Of a stretch of DNA of 64,000 bases, positions 1 through 8,699 are shown piece by piece. The stretch spans positions 62,001 through 126,000 of the forward strand of contig NZ_CP129673.1 in assembly GCF_030505195.1 (NCBI RefSeq). Direction: 5' to 3'. The stretch's first letter is position 1; every line of letters begins with the position of its first letter. Source of the stretch: Comamonas testosteroni (GTDB taxonomy: Bacteria > Pseudomonadota > Gammaproteobacteria > Burkholderiales > Burkholderiaceae_C). The notes below the pieces were generated by a model that worked only from the letters and a program-made list of their open reading frames with translations, was not told the DNA's origin and made no database searches. The position numbers were made by a program, and so were the translations under genes.

Positions 1-102
1 GGAATTCTGAAGCTGAAGGAGGCAGGATATCTAGTTATCGATGCCGGGGCCGTCTTGGCTGCTCCACAAGACATTATTGTGGATCAGGAACTATTTAAAT
101 GA
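1..102 (+). CDS. C-terminal end of an unidentified protein (partial)
   Basis: Frame 1 is open from the window edge to a TGA at 100-102 and encodes the last 33 residues of a protein ending in ELFK. The stop overlaps the ATG of the next gene (ATGA), so the two are translationally coupled. In SXT/IncA/C-type transfer operons the gene before trhF is traC, so this could be the end of TraC, but the fragment is too short to recognise. Confidence 0.5.
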   Translation, partial: GILKLKEAGYLVIDAGAVLAAPQDIIVDQELFK

Positions 103-614
103 AGCTCATTGTCAAGAAGCAGGCTTGGAAGGTCTATATACCTAAGATGGCATCAGTCGCTCTTGTCATACTTCTTGGCGGTGCTGCATTTATGACTAGA
201 TTTCGTATTGGAATCGATTCTCAAATAGATAGGTGTATACCAAATTATTCGGTATACCTTATTGATCTTAACAATAATAATCTTGAGAAAGACAATATAT
301 ACGCATTCAAGGCTAAAGGACTCCAACCGTTGTTTAAGGATGGAACTTGGATGGTTAAATATCTTCGTGCAATTCCTGGTGATGTGGTCGAGGTGAGTCC
401 GCTGATGGATGTGAAAGTTAACGAACGGACACTGGCAAGCGGTTTGCCACTGATTATGAAAATTGGTGGAAATGAGAAGAACTTTGTGGGAAAGAAGAAG
501 CTTTTGGATGATCAATTCTGGGTTATGGGCAGCAGCTTCACCAGCTTTGATTCACGTTACTGGGGAACCATCAAACAGGAGCAAATAATTGGTCGCGCAT
601 ATCCGATTTTCTAA
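99..614 (+). CDS. trhF: TrhF/TraF-type signal peptidase of the conjugation system (S26 family)
   Basis: A 171-residue protein with one N-terminal membrane segment (about residues 17-32) and a periplasmic S26-like domain. MVKYLRAIPGD (about 85-95) matches the region around the catalytic lysine of signal peptidases and RP4 TraF, and SFDSRYWG (about 149-156) matches the box E region. At the place where the nucleophilic serine is expected (S-x-P) the sequence is RCIP, putting Cys46 there. The position between a coupled upstream gene and traW matches trhF in SXT and IncHI systems, where it is thought to process a transfer protein such as pilin. The next gene starts inside its 3' end. Confidence 0.75.
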   Translation: MKLIVKKQAWKVYIPKMASVALVILLGGAAFMTRFRIGIDSQIDRCIPNYSVYLIDLNNNNLEKDNIYAFKAKGLQPLFKDGTWMVKYLRAIPGDVVEVSPLMDVKVNERTLASGLPLIMKIGGNEKNFVGKKKLLDDQFWVMGSSFTSFDSRYWGTIKQEQIIGRAYPIF

Positions 615-1824
615 GGCGATTTCGCTTCTACTGCTTATTGGAGCTACTTACCCATCGATGGCCTCCGACCTCAAAGCAGCTGATGTCGAGATGATGCAGA
701 GAGGCAAGGACAAAGCGATAAGCGGTGCATCCCTGCTGGATCTCAGTACCCTCCAGAACAAGCACATGAGTGCAGCAGACAGCGATGCTCGGCAGTTCTA
801 CGAACAGCTGAAAGAACAGGGGCGCATACAGATGAGCACGCCAGGGCAAAGCTCTGCACCTGGCCAGCAGCCTAAGGACCAGACGGATAGCTATACCTCT
901 CTTGTCTTTGCATCGTTCTCCCTCGGTGAAGCGGCAATGAAAGAGCTGATGGATGATGTCGCTGGTCGTAGAGATAGCGTCATCGTCCTGCGCGGCGTGG
1001 CTCCAGGCGAGAGCTTGGCCAAGGGAATCGCCAGAGTCCAATCGATGGCAGCGAGCAGGAAGGTGATGCCTAGCATCATCATCAATCCGACGCTATTTCA
1101 AGAATTCAACGTCAACGTTGTGCCAACTGTGGTGCTTTTGAATAAACCTGACAAAAGCAAGAACTACAAAGTCAAGTCAAGAGTTTCAGGGATTGGCTCT
1201 GTTGATTGGCTTAAGAGAAAATTTGCCGAGAATAATAAAGTCGAACAAGGTAACTACGGGCCTACAAGAGATATATCAGAACCAGACATCATCGAAGTGG
1301 CTAAGGCTAGGATCGCATCGATTGATTGGGATGAGAAAAAGAAAAATGCAATTAAGAACTTCTGGAAGAATCAGAAGTTCATACCATTGCCTACGGCGAA
1401 TGAGGATGCTAAAAGAATAATTGATCCGACCGTCTTGGTGGCGAAGGATATTTCTTCAGCAGACGGGAAAGTTATTGTGAAGTCCGGCACTTCAATTAAT
1501 CCATTGAATTTGCGTTCATTCACACAAGCGGTAATAGTCTTCAATCCAAATGATCCTTGGCAAAACCGATTTGTGAAGTTGAAGGCAAGAGAGCTTTTGA
1601 AAGAGAAGAACGTATCTTCAATTTCATACATTGCTACTGAGATCAGTATTGAAGACGGTTGGAAGTCATATAAAAACATCACTGAGTCACTTGGCGCTCC
1701 AATTTTCCTTCTGACTCCTGATGTTAGAAATAGGTTTGAACTTCGTGTGACCCCCTCCGTAATTACAGCGAGAGACAGAAAATTCGAAGTTGCAGAGTTC
1801 AAGAAGGTGGAGACTCAAAAATGA
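589..1824 (+). CDS. traW: TrbC-TraW fusion, F-type pilus assembly protein
   Basis: A 411-residue protein with an N-terminal signal peptide (AISLLLLIGATYPSMAS). Residues about 100-215 resemble the TrbC F-type pilin assembly domain (VFASFSLG, VIVLRGVAPG). Residues about 240-411 resemble TraW (DPTVLVAKDI, FNPNDPWQ). In F these are two proteins acting in the periplasm; in SXT-like systems they are fused, as here. The start is a TTG at 589 with AGGAG at 577-581; the first in-frame ATG (658) would remove the signal peptide. It overlaps trhF upstream and the EAL gene downstream, so it is coupled on both sides. Confidence 0.85.
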   Translation: MVAHIRFSKAISLLLLIGATYPSMASDLKAADVEMMQRGKDKAISGASLLDLSTLQNKHMSAADSDARQFYEQLKEQGRIQMSTPGQSSAPGQQPKDQTDSYTSLVFASFSLGEAAMKELMDDVAGRRDSVIVLRGVAPGESLAKGIARVQSMAASRKVMPSIIINPTLFQEFNVNVVPTVVLLNKPDKSKNYKVKSRVSGIGSVDWLKRKFAENNKVEQGNYGPTRDISEPDIIEVAKARIASIDWDEKKKNAIKNFWKNQKFIPLPTANEDAKRIIDPTVLVAKDISSADGKVIVKSGTSINPLNLRSFTQAVIVFNPNDPWQNRFVKLKARELLKEKNVSSISYIATEISIEDGWKSYKNITESLGAPIFLLTPDVRNRFELRVTPSVITARDRKFEVAEFKKVETQK

Positions 1825-2510
1825 TTACCTTCTTGCCGGTCTTTCAACCTATCAAGAATGTCTCAGACGGATCTAGTCTGTGTGCTGAGGTGCTATCAAG
1901 ATGGAAGACTCCAGACGGTAGGCTCCATGCGCCAGGGCAGCTTAATTTGAATCGAATTGACTGGCGGAAGATCGACAGAGGGGTAATAAATTACCTGCTT
2001 TCTCATAAGGAGGACATTGTTAAGAAGATAGATCATATTTTTATCAATGTCTCTGCGCAAACATTGCTTGATGATGCCCACTTCATTCAATGGGTCGATT
2101 CAATTAAAGAATTGATTGAGGGTGGAAGACTGAAAGTCACGCTTGAGATCACGGAGCAGGTTCCTGATGAACTGCTTGAGCGCCGATGGTGTGATATGGC
2201 CATTGAGTCCATAACAATGGCTATCGATGACTTTGGTGTTTGCAACTCAACATTTTCCCGATTGAAATCGTTCCCATGGCTGTATTGCAAGGTTGAGGTG
2301 GCAGGAATTGAATCGCTGATGTCTGATAACGCGGCGCGGATATTTATTGATGCTGGAATTAATTTGATTGCAGAGAAAGTTGAAACACTTGATCAAGCAA
2401 GATTCGCATGCGATAGAAATATTTTCCTTCAGCAAGGCTATATCCACTATAAGCCCATGCCGATTCAAGCGTTGAAGTTAGAAGTCAAAGAAAGCACATA
2501 TGCATATTAA
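1821..2510 (+). CDS. EAL-domain protein, probable c-di-GMP phosphodiesterase
   Basis: A 229-residue stand-alone EAL domain without a recognisable sensor or membrane segment. The signature positions can be followed: AEVLSRW (the EAL motif, E-x-L-x-R), NVSAQ, LEITE, AIDDFG, the lysine in CKVE, the glutamate in AEKVE, and QQGY. On these motifs the enzyme should be able to bind metal and hydrolyse c-di-GMP. The ATG overlaps the end of traW and its own end overlaps traU (2500), so it is an integral member of the transfer operon. It could lower c-di-GMP locally during mating, or act as a c-di-GMP receptor; that role is inference. Confidence 0.85.
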   Translation: MITFLPVFQPIKNVSDGSSLCAEVLSRWKTPDGRLHAPGQLNLNRIDWRKIDRGVINYLLSHKEDIVKKIDHIFINVSAQTLLDDAHFIQWVDSIKELIEGGRLKVTLEITEQVPDELLERRWCDMAIESITMAIDDFGVCNSTFSRLKSFPWLYCKVEVAGIESLMSDNAARIFIDAGINLIAEKVETLDQARFACDRNIFLQQGYIHYKPMPIQALKLEVKESTYAY

Positions 2511-3516
2511 AAGAATAGTGGTCGCATTTTGGCTGTTGATGATGTCTAGCCTCAGCAATGCAGAGGTAGGTTGCTACAGCGCGGACTTGATAGGCCCAAA
2601 ACTGTTCACGGATATTTGTTGGTCATGCATTTTTCCGATACGAGTTGCCGGGATTCCAATAAGCGGCCCTGGTGGGAGCTTTCCTGAAGATTCCGTCACA
2701 TCACCTCTTTGCGCCTGTGAAGACACAAATGGTATCCCCCGGCCAGGGATTACAACTTCGATGTGGGAGCCTGCGCGACTCGTTGAGTTCCAGCGTGTGC
2801 CTGGTTGTTCATCGGTGTTGAATGGGATCAGGTTTCCGTTTGATCGTTTGAATCAGGGGAACCATTCGAACAGCACGCATGATGGCTCGGATGGGACATT
2901 CATGCATTACCATTTCTATGCTTTCCCGTTATTGATCATGATGGACTTGTTCGTGAACCAGAAATGTAATCCTGATGGGTACATGGATCTGGACGTAATG
3001 TATATGTCCGAATTAGATCCAACATGGAATAACGACGAGCTTGCATTTTTTACTAACCCAGAGGCGGCTGCAGTAGCAAATCCTATAGCAGCTGCAGCTT
3101 GTTCAGCGGATGCGATTGCATCAACTGCAGGGAAGCCACTCAAGCAAATGTTCTGGTGTGCCGGGTCCTGGGGTGCGTTGTACCCATTGAGTGGTAATCA
3201 GAATGGTGGACGAGGTGTGATCCGTGAATCCAGTCTTCTAAAAACACGCGTTCTTGCAGCTCTGCATCGCCGTGGGTTGTCGTGGAAAACAATGGGTAGC
3301 GATGCACTATGTGGTGGATATATATCTCCTACGCTTCCAAAAACTCAGTACAAATTCAATCTTGTAGCACCAATTCCTGAGGCAAATTCGTCCCATGTTG
3401 TTGGCGAATCGACGTTGACTTGGGGAATAGCCAAAACTATTCCATCAATTGGCCAAGATCCGGTTTACATGGTCTGGCGTTGGAATGATTGCTGCAATAC
3501 CAAAATAGTTCAGTGA
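2500..3516 (+). CDS. traU: TraU, mating-pair formation protein
   Basis: A 338-residue secreted protein with a signal peptide ending near SLSNA, then a cysteine-rich mature domain. ICWSCIFPIRVAGIP (about residues 38-52) is the hallmark TraU motif, and the remaining cysteines fit the disulfide-rich F-type family. TraU acts in the periplasm in DNA transfer and mating-pair assembly. It starts inside the end of the EAL gene and is followed at once by traN. Confidence 0.93.
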   Translation: MHIKRIVVAFWLLMMSSLSNAEVGCYSADLIGPKLFTDICWSCIFPIRVAGIPISGPGGSFPEDSVTSPLCACEDTNGIPRPGITTSMWEPARLVEFQRVPGCSSVLNGIRFPFDRLNQGNHSNSTHDGSDGTFMHYHFYAFPLLIMMDLFVNQKCNPDGYMDLDVMYMSELDPTWNNDELAFFTNPEAAAVANPIAAAACSADAIASTAGKPLKQMFWCAGSWGALYPLSGNQNGGRGVIRESSLLKTRVLAALHRRGLSWKTMGSDALCGGYISPTLPKTQYKFNLVAPIPEANSSHVVGESTLTWGIAKTIPSIGQDPVYMVWRWNDCCNTKIVQ

Positions 3517-3524
3517 GTCAAATA

Positions 3525-6218
3525 ATGATATTGAAGAGATTGATCTCTGCGCTTCTTGTTATTGGTCTGACAATTAGTCCGATATACCCATCAGCGCAAA
3601 CAAAAAATACTAATGACAGCTTGGCTAATGCAGGCCGTGAAGCTCAGAGCTTTGGGAAGTCTTTATCTGAAACTGTCAGAAGTAGGGATAGCTCTAACAA
3701 CAATGGCACTTTGAATCTGAACGGTAGCAGTGTCAATATTAATGATCTCTATCCTTCGACAAGCAGCTCAAACGCTAGACCACAAAACTACTATTTTCCA
3801 GGTGGTGCAGCGCCAAGCATCAACGACTTAGGAGGAGTGTATAACGACTCCAACAATATGGATAAAGTTGGCTCCACAACTGACAAATCGCTGTACCAAG
3901 ACTCTTTGAGTGATAACCCGTCTATATCGGGTGCCGCTTATAAAATATTGCTTAATGCGTCTAATCGATCTAGGCCAGATTTTTCCAATGATCCGATGTT
4001 GAATCTAAGCAAGGATACATTCAACAATATTGATGAAATCACAAAGAGCTTTGGAGATTGCTCAAGCACGAGCGAGGTCATTAAGAAAAACAGCAAAAAG
4101 CATATCCCCGAATATGAGCGTTGCGAGCGTATTGTTAAGCCAGCAGGTGCATGCAAAATTACCCATACAATGGGTATTGAGCATCAAGTTGCCGATGTAT
4201 TTGTAGCCGGTCTTGGCAGAACATGGCTTACTGTAGAGTTTGATCTAAAAAATGGTACTGGCCATACGCTTGATCCAACAGACGGCATTGCCTTCTCAAT
4301 GAACATTCCAACAGTTAAGTTTGAGGATGTTTGCACTGGTGCCAATAACTACAAGACCGACTTAGTAGGATCGTGGGACTGGATTGAACACGGCCTTGGT
4401 GGAACTGTTGACTCAACTGTGCATTATCGAGTCTTGGAATTTCCTACATGCGACAACAACCTGATTGGTAAAGTTCAGATACAAGATACATCGGTTTCTA
4501 GTGATACAAAGTTTGTTCTTGGTGGGAAATTTTCTCTTCGTTTGATTAAACAGAAGCCGGATGTCTGGGCATCGGAGTCATGCATAGCTGATGCTCAGTC
4601 AATTGGACAGAATTTCTGTACTGGGAATATTAGCGTTGATGTTGGTCCACCAAGCGATCAAGAGTGTGTAGATATTGGAGGTGTTCGTATATGCCCCGGA
4701 GATCCATTCTTCAATTCGTTGACTCCATCGCCTATAAAAGGGCTTCCAACATTAACGCAGTCCGCTTCCGTTTCTGAAATTCAATGTAATTTCAATGTTG
4801 GTCAGATGGATTGCTGGACAGACCCCCAAGGGGTACAGCATTGTCCTCATAATGATGGTACAAATCAAAATTCATGCGGAAAGTATGAGAATAATAACAA
4901 ATGCGGATTTGTTTCAACTTCGTGCCTTGATGGAGCAAAGGATGAAAACGGGAAGTGCTATGTTTTTGAAGATACCTATGATTGTGGTCATGATGTTGAT
5001 GTAATCGACTATACAAAAAATACTCAGTATTCATGCTCGGGGCCGATTAAATGCATGGGGTCAGAGTGTCTTGATATATCTTCTGAACAAAACGGTGATT
5101 TTGCAAAGGCTGCGGCCTTACTCAATGCTGCACAGTTTATTGCGCAAGATATGCAGTGCTCTGATTCTGCTGGAGAAGAGGGAGGTGATGGAAATGTGGA
5201 TGAAGGCTGTAAGGTGTTCAGTGGTACACCTGGCCAATGCAAAATTGCAGTTGGCGGAATTCAGAATTGTTGTGAGAAGCCTGAGAATATCTCGCTAGCT
5301 GATTACATCACTATGCTCATGGCCATGCCTAAGCTTGACTCGGCCATCATGAACTTGGAGTCTGGAAGTGTTGTGCGAGGCTCATATCAAGTCTTGCGTG
5401 ATCCAGTTGTTTCAGGTTGGCAAGAAGTTACCAAGCCCTTTGCTTCGTTTGCAGAGAATATTGGTGGCTCGGTCGATGCTTTTACAGCGCCTATTAAAGA
5501 GGTTTATAACCAAATTATTGATTCAGTCAAAAGTACGATACAGGATGTTATAAAGAACTCAATTCAGAATGGCATGACATCGGCAGGAGCCGAAGCCGGT
5601 GTTGCTGCAGGCACTGCAAGTGAGTTGAGTCAGCAGGCTGCAACTGATGCAGCAAATATGATGGCGCAGGTTGGGAATATCGCCAGCACTGTTATGACTG
5701 TTTATACGGTCTATGTTGTATCAATGATGATGATTCAGCTAATCTGGGCTTGCGAAAAAGAAGAGTTTGAACTTAATGCGAAAAGATCGCTAAAGAGTTG
5801 TCATTATGTAGGGTCTTACTGCAAGACAAAAGTGCTAGGTGCTTGTATCGAGAAAAGAGAGTCATACTGCTGCTACAACTCACCATTGTCACGAATAATG
5901 AATGAGCAAATACGTGGACAAATGAATCTGGGGTTCGGTACAGCAAAGGCACCTAGTTGCGATGGATTGAAGATCGAGGACATTGGAAAGGTTGATTGGG
6001 ATCAGATCAACCTGGATGAATGGCTCGGTATTCTGGGGGAGACTGGGCACTATCCGACACCTGAAACCTTGACGATGGATAAGTTGACAGGCTCTGGGAA
6101 TATTCTTAATGACGGAAATAGGGTTAACTCTGTTGAAAGAGCCAAGAATCGGTTAGAAGGGGTTAACGTAGATGAGAAGCGAAAAGAAGCAGAGCGTAAA
6201 ATAAACTCCGGTCATTAA
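3525..6218 (+). CDS. traN: TraN, mating-pair stabilisation protein
   Basis: An outer-membrane/secreted adhesin-like protein of about 897 residues with a signal peptide (LISALLVIGLTISPIYPSAQ), a serine/asparagine-rich N-terminal third, and a large cysteine-rich central and C-terminal part with repeated C-x(n)-C pairs (CKVFSGTPGQCK, CYCCYNSP-like clusters). This layout and its position after traU identify TraN, which contacts the recipient surface. I place the start at the ATG at 3525 just after the traU stop; an upstream in-frame TTG at 3489 would add 12 residues before the signal peptide. A terminator follows at 6226. Confidence 0.88.
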   Translation: MILKRLISALLVIGLTISPIYPSAQTKNTNDSLANAGREAQSFGKSLSETVRSRDSSNNNGTLNLNGSSVNINDLYPSTSSSNARPQNYYFPGGAAPSINDLGGVYNDSNNMDKVGSTTDKSLYQDSLSDNPSISGAAYKILLNASNRSRPDFSNDPMLNLSKDTFNNIDEITKSFGDCSSTSEVIKKNSKKHIPEYERCERIVKPAGACKITHTMGIEHQVADVFVAGLGRTWLTVEFDLKNGTGHTLDPTDGIAFSMNIPTVKFEDVCTGANNYKTDLVGSWDWIEHGLGGTVDSTVHYRVLEFPTCDNNLIGKVQIQDTSVSSDTKFVLGGKFSLRLIKQKPDVWASESCIADAQSIGQNFCTGNISVDVGPPSDQECVDIGGVRICPGDPFFNSLTPSPIKGLPTLTQSASVSEIQCNFNVGQMDCWTDPQGVQHCPHNDGTNQNSCGKYENNNKCGFVSTSCLDGAKDENGKCYVFEDTYDCGHDVDVIDYTKNTQYSCSGPIKCMGSECLDISSEQNGDFAKAAALLNAAQFIAQDMQCSDSAGEEGGDGNVDEGCKVFSGTPGQCKIAVGGIQNCCEKPENISLADYITMLMAMPKLDSAIMNLESGSVVRGSYQVLRDPVVSGWQEVTKPFASFAENIGGSVDAFTAPIKEVYNQIIDSVKSTIQDVIKNSIQNGMTSAGAEAGVAAGTASELSQQAATDAANMMAQVGNIASTVMTVYTVYVVSMMMIQLIWACEKEEFELNAKRSLKSCHYVGSYCKTKVLGACIEKRESYCCYNSPLSRIMNEQIRGQMNLGFGTAKAPSCDGLKIEDIGKVDWDQINLDEWLGILGETGHYPTPETLTMDKLTGSGNILNDGNRVNSVERAKNRLEGVNVDEKRKEAERKINSGH

Positions 6219-6225
6219 AAGCAAA

Positions 6226-6258
6226 AAGGCCTTGAGATTATTCCTCAAGGCCTTCTTT
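6226..6258. terminator. Bidirectional intrinsic terminator
   Basis: An 11-bp perfect stem (6226-6236 with 6244-6254) has a T-run on the plus side and an A-run before the stem that serves the minus strand. It separates the converging traN and the lipoprotein gene. Confidence 0.9.
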
Positions 6259-6265
6259 ATTGGAG

Positions 6266-7114
6266 CTACTTAACAAAGTAGTAGGCGTTGCCTTTTGACA
6301 GTATCAGAGGATACATGCTGTTCTTTTTCTTTGACCTATCAATGTATGTGTCGTTTGGACTGGAGTAGATAAATACCCAACTTGGAAGAGTTACGCTTGT
6401 ATTCTGAACTATATCCAATGTGTTAATGCTGCTCGTCCTCGAAATTTCCATTTTCATTGCGTTGTAATAGAAACCGTGACTTGATGTGAATGCCCAAGAC
6501 TCCTTCTCTCCATTCTTGACGAATTCAGGTGTTGAAGTTTTGCTGGGCTTGAAGATATTCAGATAGATCACACAAGCTTTTGCGGAGCCTTGGTCGATGG
6601 ATTCGCAATTGAGGTTGCTGTCTTCAATGAAGAACGAAGTCCCTTTTTCGCTCTTTCTTGTCTTGCTAAATTTCAAATTCTGCTTATTCAGGCTTTCATT
6701 CAGAGACTGAGTAACAATGTCAATCATCTTCGATTGAGCCTCTTCTGCGCTAGCTGCTTGAGAAGCAGGCATCCAGGCGACGATGCTGCTGCGCGCGCCA
6801 TGCGAGTTCGGCGCGATTGCGCTGGCAATTAAATTCAGCCCCAAGCCTTGGGCATTAGACAAGCCTGCCGTTGGATTCGCATATGCCACGGCTGCGGAAG
6901 CGGTGTTGAACATGCTGGACTCGGGCATCCCGGTATTGGAATTCTTGGGGGCGGATGCATCTTTTATGCCTGTTTCAAGCCCGCCTGCTCGCGCAATGTT
7001 GTATGCCAGCGAATGACCATCATCAAAAGCGGCAGGTTTCTGCTCCATGGTCACACAGCCAGATAAGGCCGCAGTAAAAGCAAGCGCTGCCGCTGTTTGA
7101 ATATTGAATTTCAT
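6266..7114 (-). CDS. Putative lipoprotein of unknown function
   Basis: A 282-residue protein with a lipoprotein signal peptide; the lipobox is ALSGC with Cys20 as the lipidation site. The mature part has an alanine-rich stretch (about 70-125), then a mixed alpha/beta region with no motif I recognise. A strong SD (GAGGGGG) lies 5-7 nt before the ATG. Lipoproteins close to tra operons are often exclusion or envelope-assembly factors, but nothing here proves that. Confidence 0.75.
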   Translation of the reverse strand: MKFNIQTAAALAFTAALSGCVTMEQKPAAFDDGHSLAYNIARAGGLETGIKDASAPKNSNTGMPESSMFNTASAAVAYANPTAGLSNAQGLGLNLIASAIAPNSHGARSSIVAWMPASQAASAEEAQSKMIDIVTQSLNESLNKQNLKFSKTRKSEKGTSFFIEDSNLNCESIDQGSAKACVIYLNIFKPSKTSTPEFVKNGEKESWAFTSSHGFYYNAMKMEISRTSSINTLDIVQNTSVTLPSWVFIYSSPNDTYIDRSKKKNSMYPLILSKGNAYYFVK

Positions 7115-7184
7115 GTCAAATCCCCCTCTGTTAACAACTACCCATAATGGTAAGGTAGCTTAAGAAAATGCAAGCTTCTGAGCG

Positions 7185-7208
7185 CAAAAAAGCCCGCCGA
7201 AGCGGGCT
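7185..7208 (-). terminator. Intrinsic terminator (minus strand)
   Basis: Stem AGCCCGC/GCGGGCT (7191-7197 with 7202-7208); on the minus strand it is followed by six T. It ends transcription of the gene at 7239-7988. Confidence 0.85.
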
Positions 7209-7238
7209 AAATCACAGATTCGAGAACCAAGTTTACCG

Positions 7239-7988
7239 TTAGGCCGGGACGGCCTCCGAAGAGGTTTCGGCCTGTCCTTCAGCCATGGCCAAAGCAACAT
7301 CATCGTTGGCGTGTTGGCTTTCATCTTGGCTGGTGCTGGCCGGTGCTTCTGCGTCTACCAGTGCGTCTTTGCCCTGCTTGCTGGCCGACCTGCGCGCGCG
7401 TTGTTCGATGCCCTGGATACGCCCAGCGAGCTTGAACATCATTTGCTGCCACTTGTAGGTTTCATTGGAGCGCTCCATGCCCTTGATCACTGTGGCCCAC
7501 CACAGGCTGTCGAAGTAAGACACGAGTTCATCCAACTGCATCACGAGTCCCAGGAAGAGGGCACTTTGGGGAGTGCTCAGCTCCACATTGAATTCGCGCG
7601 CGTGGGTGTACACAGGTTGCTGAGTGATTCCGGCCTCTTTGACCTTGGCTTTGTTGACGTTCAAGGCGTCTGCGATTGCCGCGCGGAACTGCTGCAATTG
7701 CACATTGATCATGTCATTAACTTCATCCACGAAGTCGCCCCGATCAAGGATACGCAAGATAACTTCGGTGGAGAAGAAGGCTTGTGTTGTACGAGCAAAG
7801 CTGCGGTCCATGACTCGCTGAGCCTGGACGCTCCTCAAGCTGACGGTCTGCTTGAAAACGGGGCGGGAAACAGGATCACGCTGTTGCTCGCGTGCAGGCG
7901 TGTCTGCCTTGGGCTTGGCCGCCTTCGGTTGCTCTTTTGCAGGGTTATCGGTTGCAGAGACTGCACCGCTATTCGCTTCTGTCGCCAT
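7239..7988 (-). CDS. Conserved element protein, possibly DUF1845/PFL_4669-like
   Basis: A 249-residue soluble protein. The first 45 residues are low-complexity (A, K, P rich), then a helical domain beginning QTVSLRSVQAQRVM and containing DELVSYFDSLWW (about 165-176); the C-terminus is again low-complexity (A, S, E). The overall look recalls the integrating-conjugative-element family PFL_4669 (DUF1845), but I cannot confirm this. The start is set at ATG 7988, preceded by AAGGAG; a longer frame continues upstream without an SD and across the 31-bp repeat, so it is rejected. Confidence 0.6.
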   Translation of the reverse strand: MATEANSGAVSATDNPAKEQPKAAKPKADTPAREQQRDPVSRPVFKQTVSLRSVQAQRVMDRSFARTTQAFFSTEVILRILDRGDFVDEVNDMINVQLQQFRAAIADALNVNKAKVKEAGITQQPVYTHAREFNVELSTPQSALFLGLVMQLDELVSYFDSLWWATVIKGMERSNETYKWQQMMFKLAGRIQGIEQRARRSASKQGKDALVDAEAPASTSQDESQHANDDVALAMAEGQAETSSEAVPA

Positions 7989-8146
7989 GTGTCGTGCTCC
8001 TTGTGATAGACGCACTGACGATATGGCTGGACCTTCAAAAAGCTTTACTAGATACGTGCCCATATTGGGCCATCTGAGCAACATTGAGCCGGGGCTTTTG
8101 CGATAAGCTGAAACCTCTCTTTGTTGCAGCCTCGGCTTCAACTTGA

Positions 8147-8177
8147 GTGAGGTAGCTGGCCTCCATAAACAAACAGC
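8147..8177 (+). promoter_or_regulatory. 31-bp repeat, copy 1 (candidate activator/promoter site)
   Basis: GTGAGGTAGCTGGC followed by CTCCATAAACAAACAGC. Near-identical copies lie at 13221, 19849 and 21547. Each is at the head of a plus-strand unit, 10-30 nt (or about 220 nt for 19849) before the leader hairpins. No good TATAAT/TTGACA pair is seen, which suits an activator-dependent promoter. Confidence 0.6.
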
Positions 8178-8206
8178 TTCCTTAACGTGCCTCTCGGCAC
8201 TTTCAA

Positions 8207-8263
8207 CCCACCTGGGGCATGTCTCCCAGATGGGGGTATTGCCCCTCAAACCGGAGCAATACC
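8207..8263 (+). promoter_or_regulatory. Two-hairpin leader, copy 1
   Basis: Hairpin A is CCCA-c-CTGGG, an 8-nt loop, CCCAG-a-TGGG. Hairpin B pairs GGTATTGC (8235-8242) perfectly with GCAATACC (8256-8263); the SD GGAG (8253-8256) is in its loop and the start codon follows at once. Confidence 0.75.
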
Positions 8264-8593
8264 ATGACTGCTATCACCTTCCTCTTCGTTCTGCTCTTGA
8301 TCATCGTAGCCCTCGGCTTCGCTCTCAAGCTTTTCGTTGAAGGTATGCGCGGCCTTACGGCTGAACTACTTAGCCAATTGTCGAAGGTTCAATCCTTTGA
8401 TAAGACGGCTTTCCTGAACGCGACCTTTTCATCCGTGAAAACCTCTGTTCAATCCTGCATTCAACTGTCATCGCACGTTACGCGCGGTGCCGTTGAAATG
8501 GCTTTCCCCGAGCCAATTCCAGTAGAGCCTGCTTTTGATTGGAGTGTCTATGACACTCCAGCTTGGCAGCGCAAGGGCATCCTTGTGTACTGA
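8264..8593 (+). CDS. Small membrane-anchored protein of unknown function
   Basis: A 109-residue protein with one strong N-terminal membrane helix (about residues 4-25, TFLFVLLLIIVALGFALKLF), then an amphipathic region and a proline-rich tail. The ATG at 8264 abuts leader hairpin B and has GGAG upstream. It is first in the recombination/DNA-metabolism block. No family recognised. Confidence 0.7.
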   Translation: MTAITFLFVLLLIIVALGFALKLFVEGMRGLTAELLSQLSKVQSFDKTAFLNATFSSVKTSVQSCIQLSSHVTRGAVEMAFPEPIPVEPAFDWSVYDTPAWQRKGILVY

Positions 8594-8641
8594 ACCGATT
8601 GCGCTGTCCTCGGATGGCGTTTCCCTGAAAGACGTTAATAG

Positions 8642-8699
8642 CCCACGGGCACACCAGCCCGTGAGGGTGAAGTGTGCCCAATCGAAATTGGAGTCCACC
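8642..8699 (+). promoter_or_regulatory. Two-hairpin leader, copy 2
   Basis: Hairpin A is CACGGGC/GCCCGTG (8644-8650 with 8657-8663) flanked by CCC and GGG. A smaller stem, CCAAT-cgaa-ATTGG (8678-8691), covers the first bases of the SD GGAG. Confidence 0.6.

Noticed and set aside
7150..7165. Partial 31-bp element (AAGGTAGCTTAAG) before the lipoprotein gene
   Set aside because: Too short a match and oriented away from the gene it would control.
7989..8249. N-terminal extension of the minus-strand gene at 7239
   Set aside because: The extended frame runs through the 31-bp repeat and part of the leader region and has no SD; the ATG at 7988 has AAGGAG.
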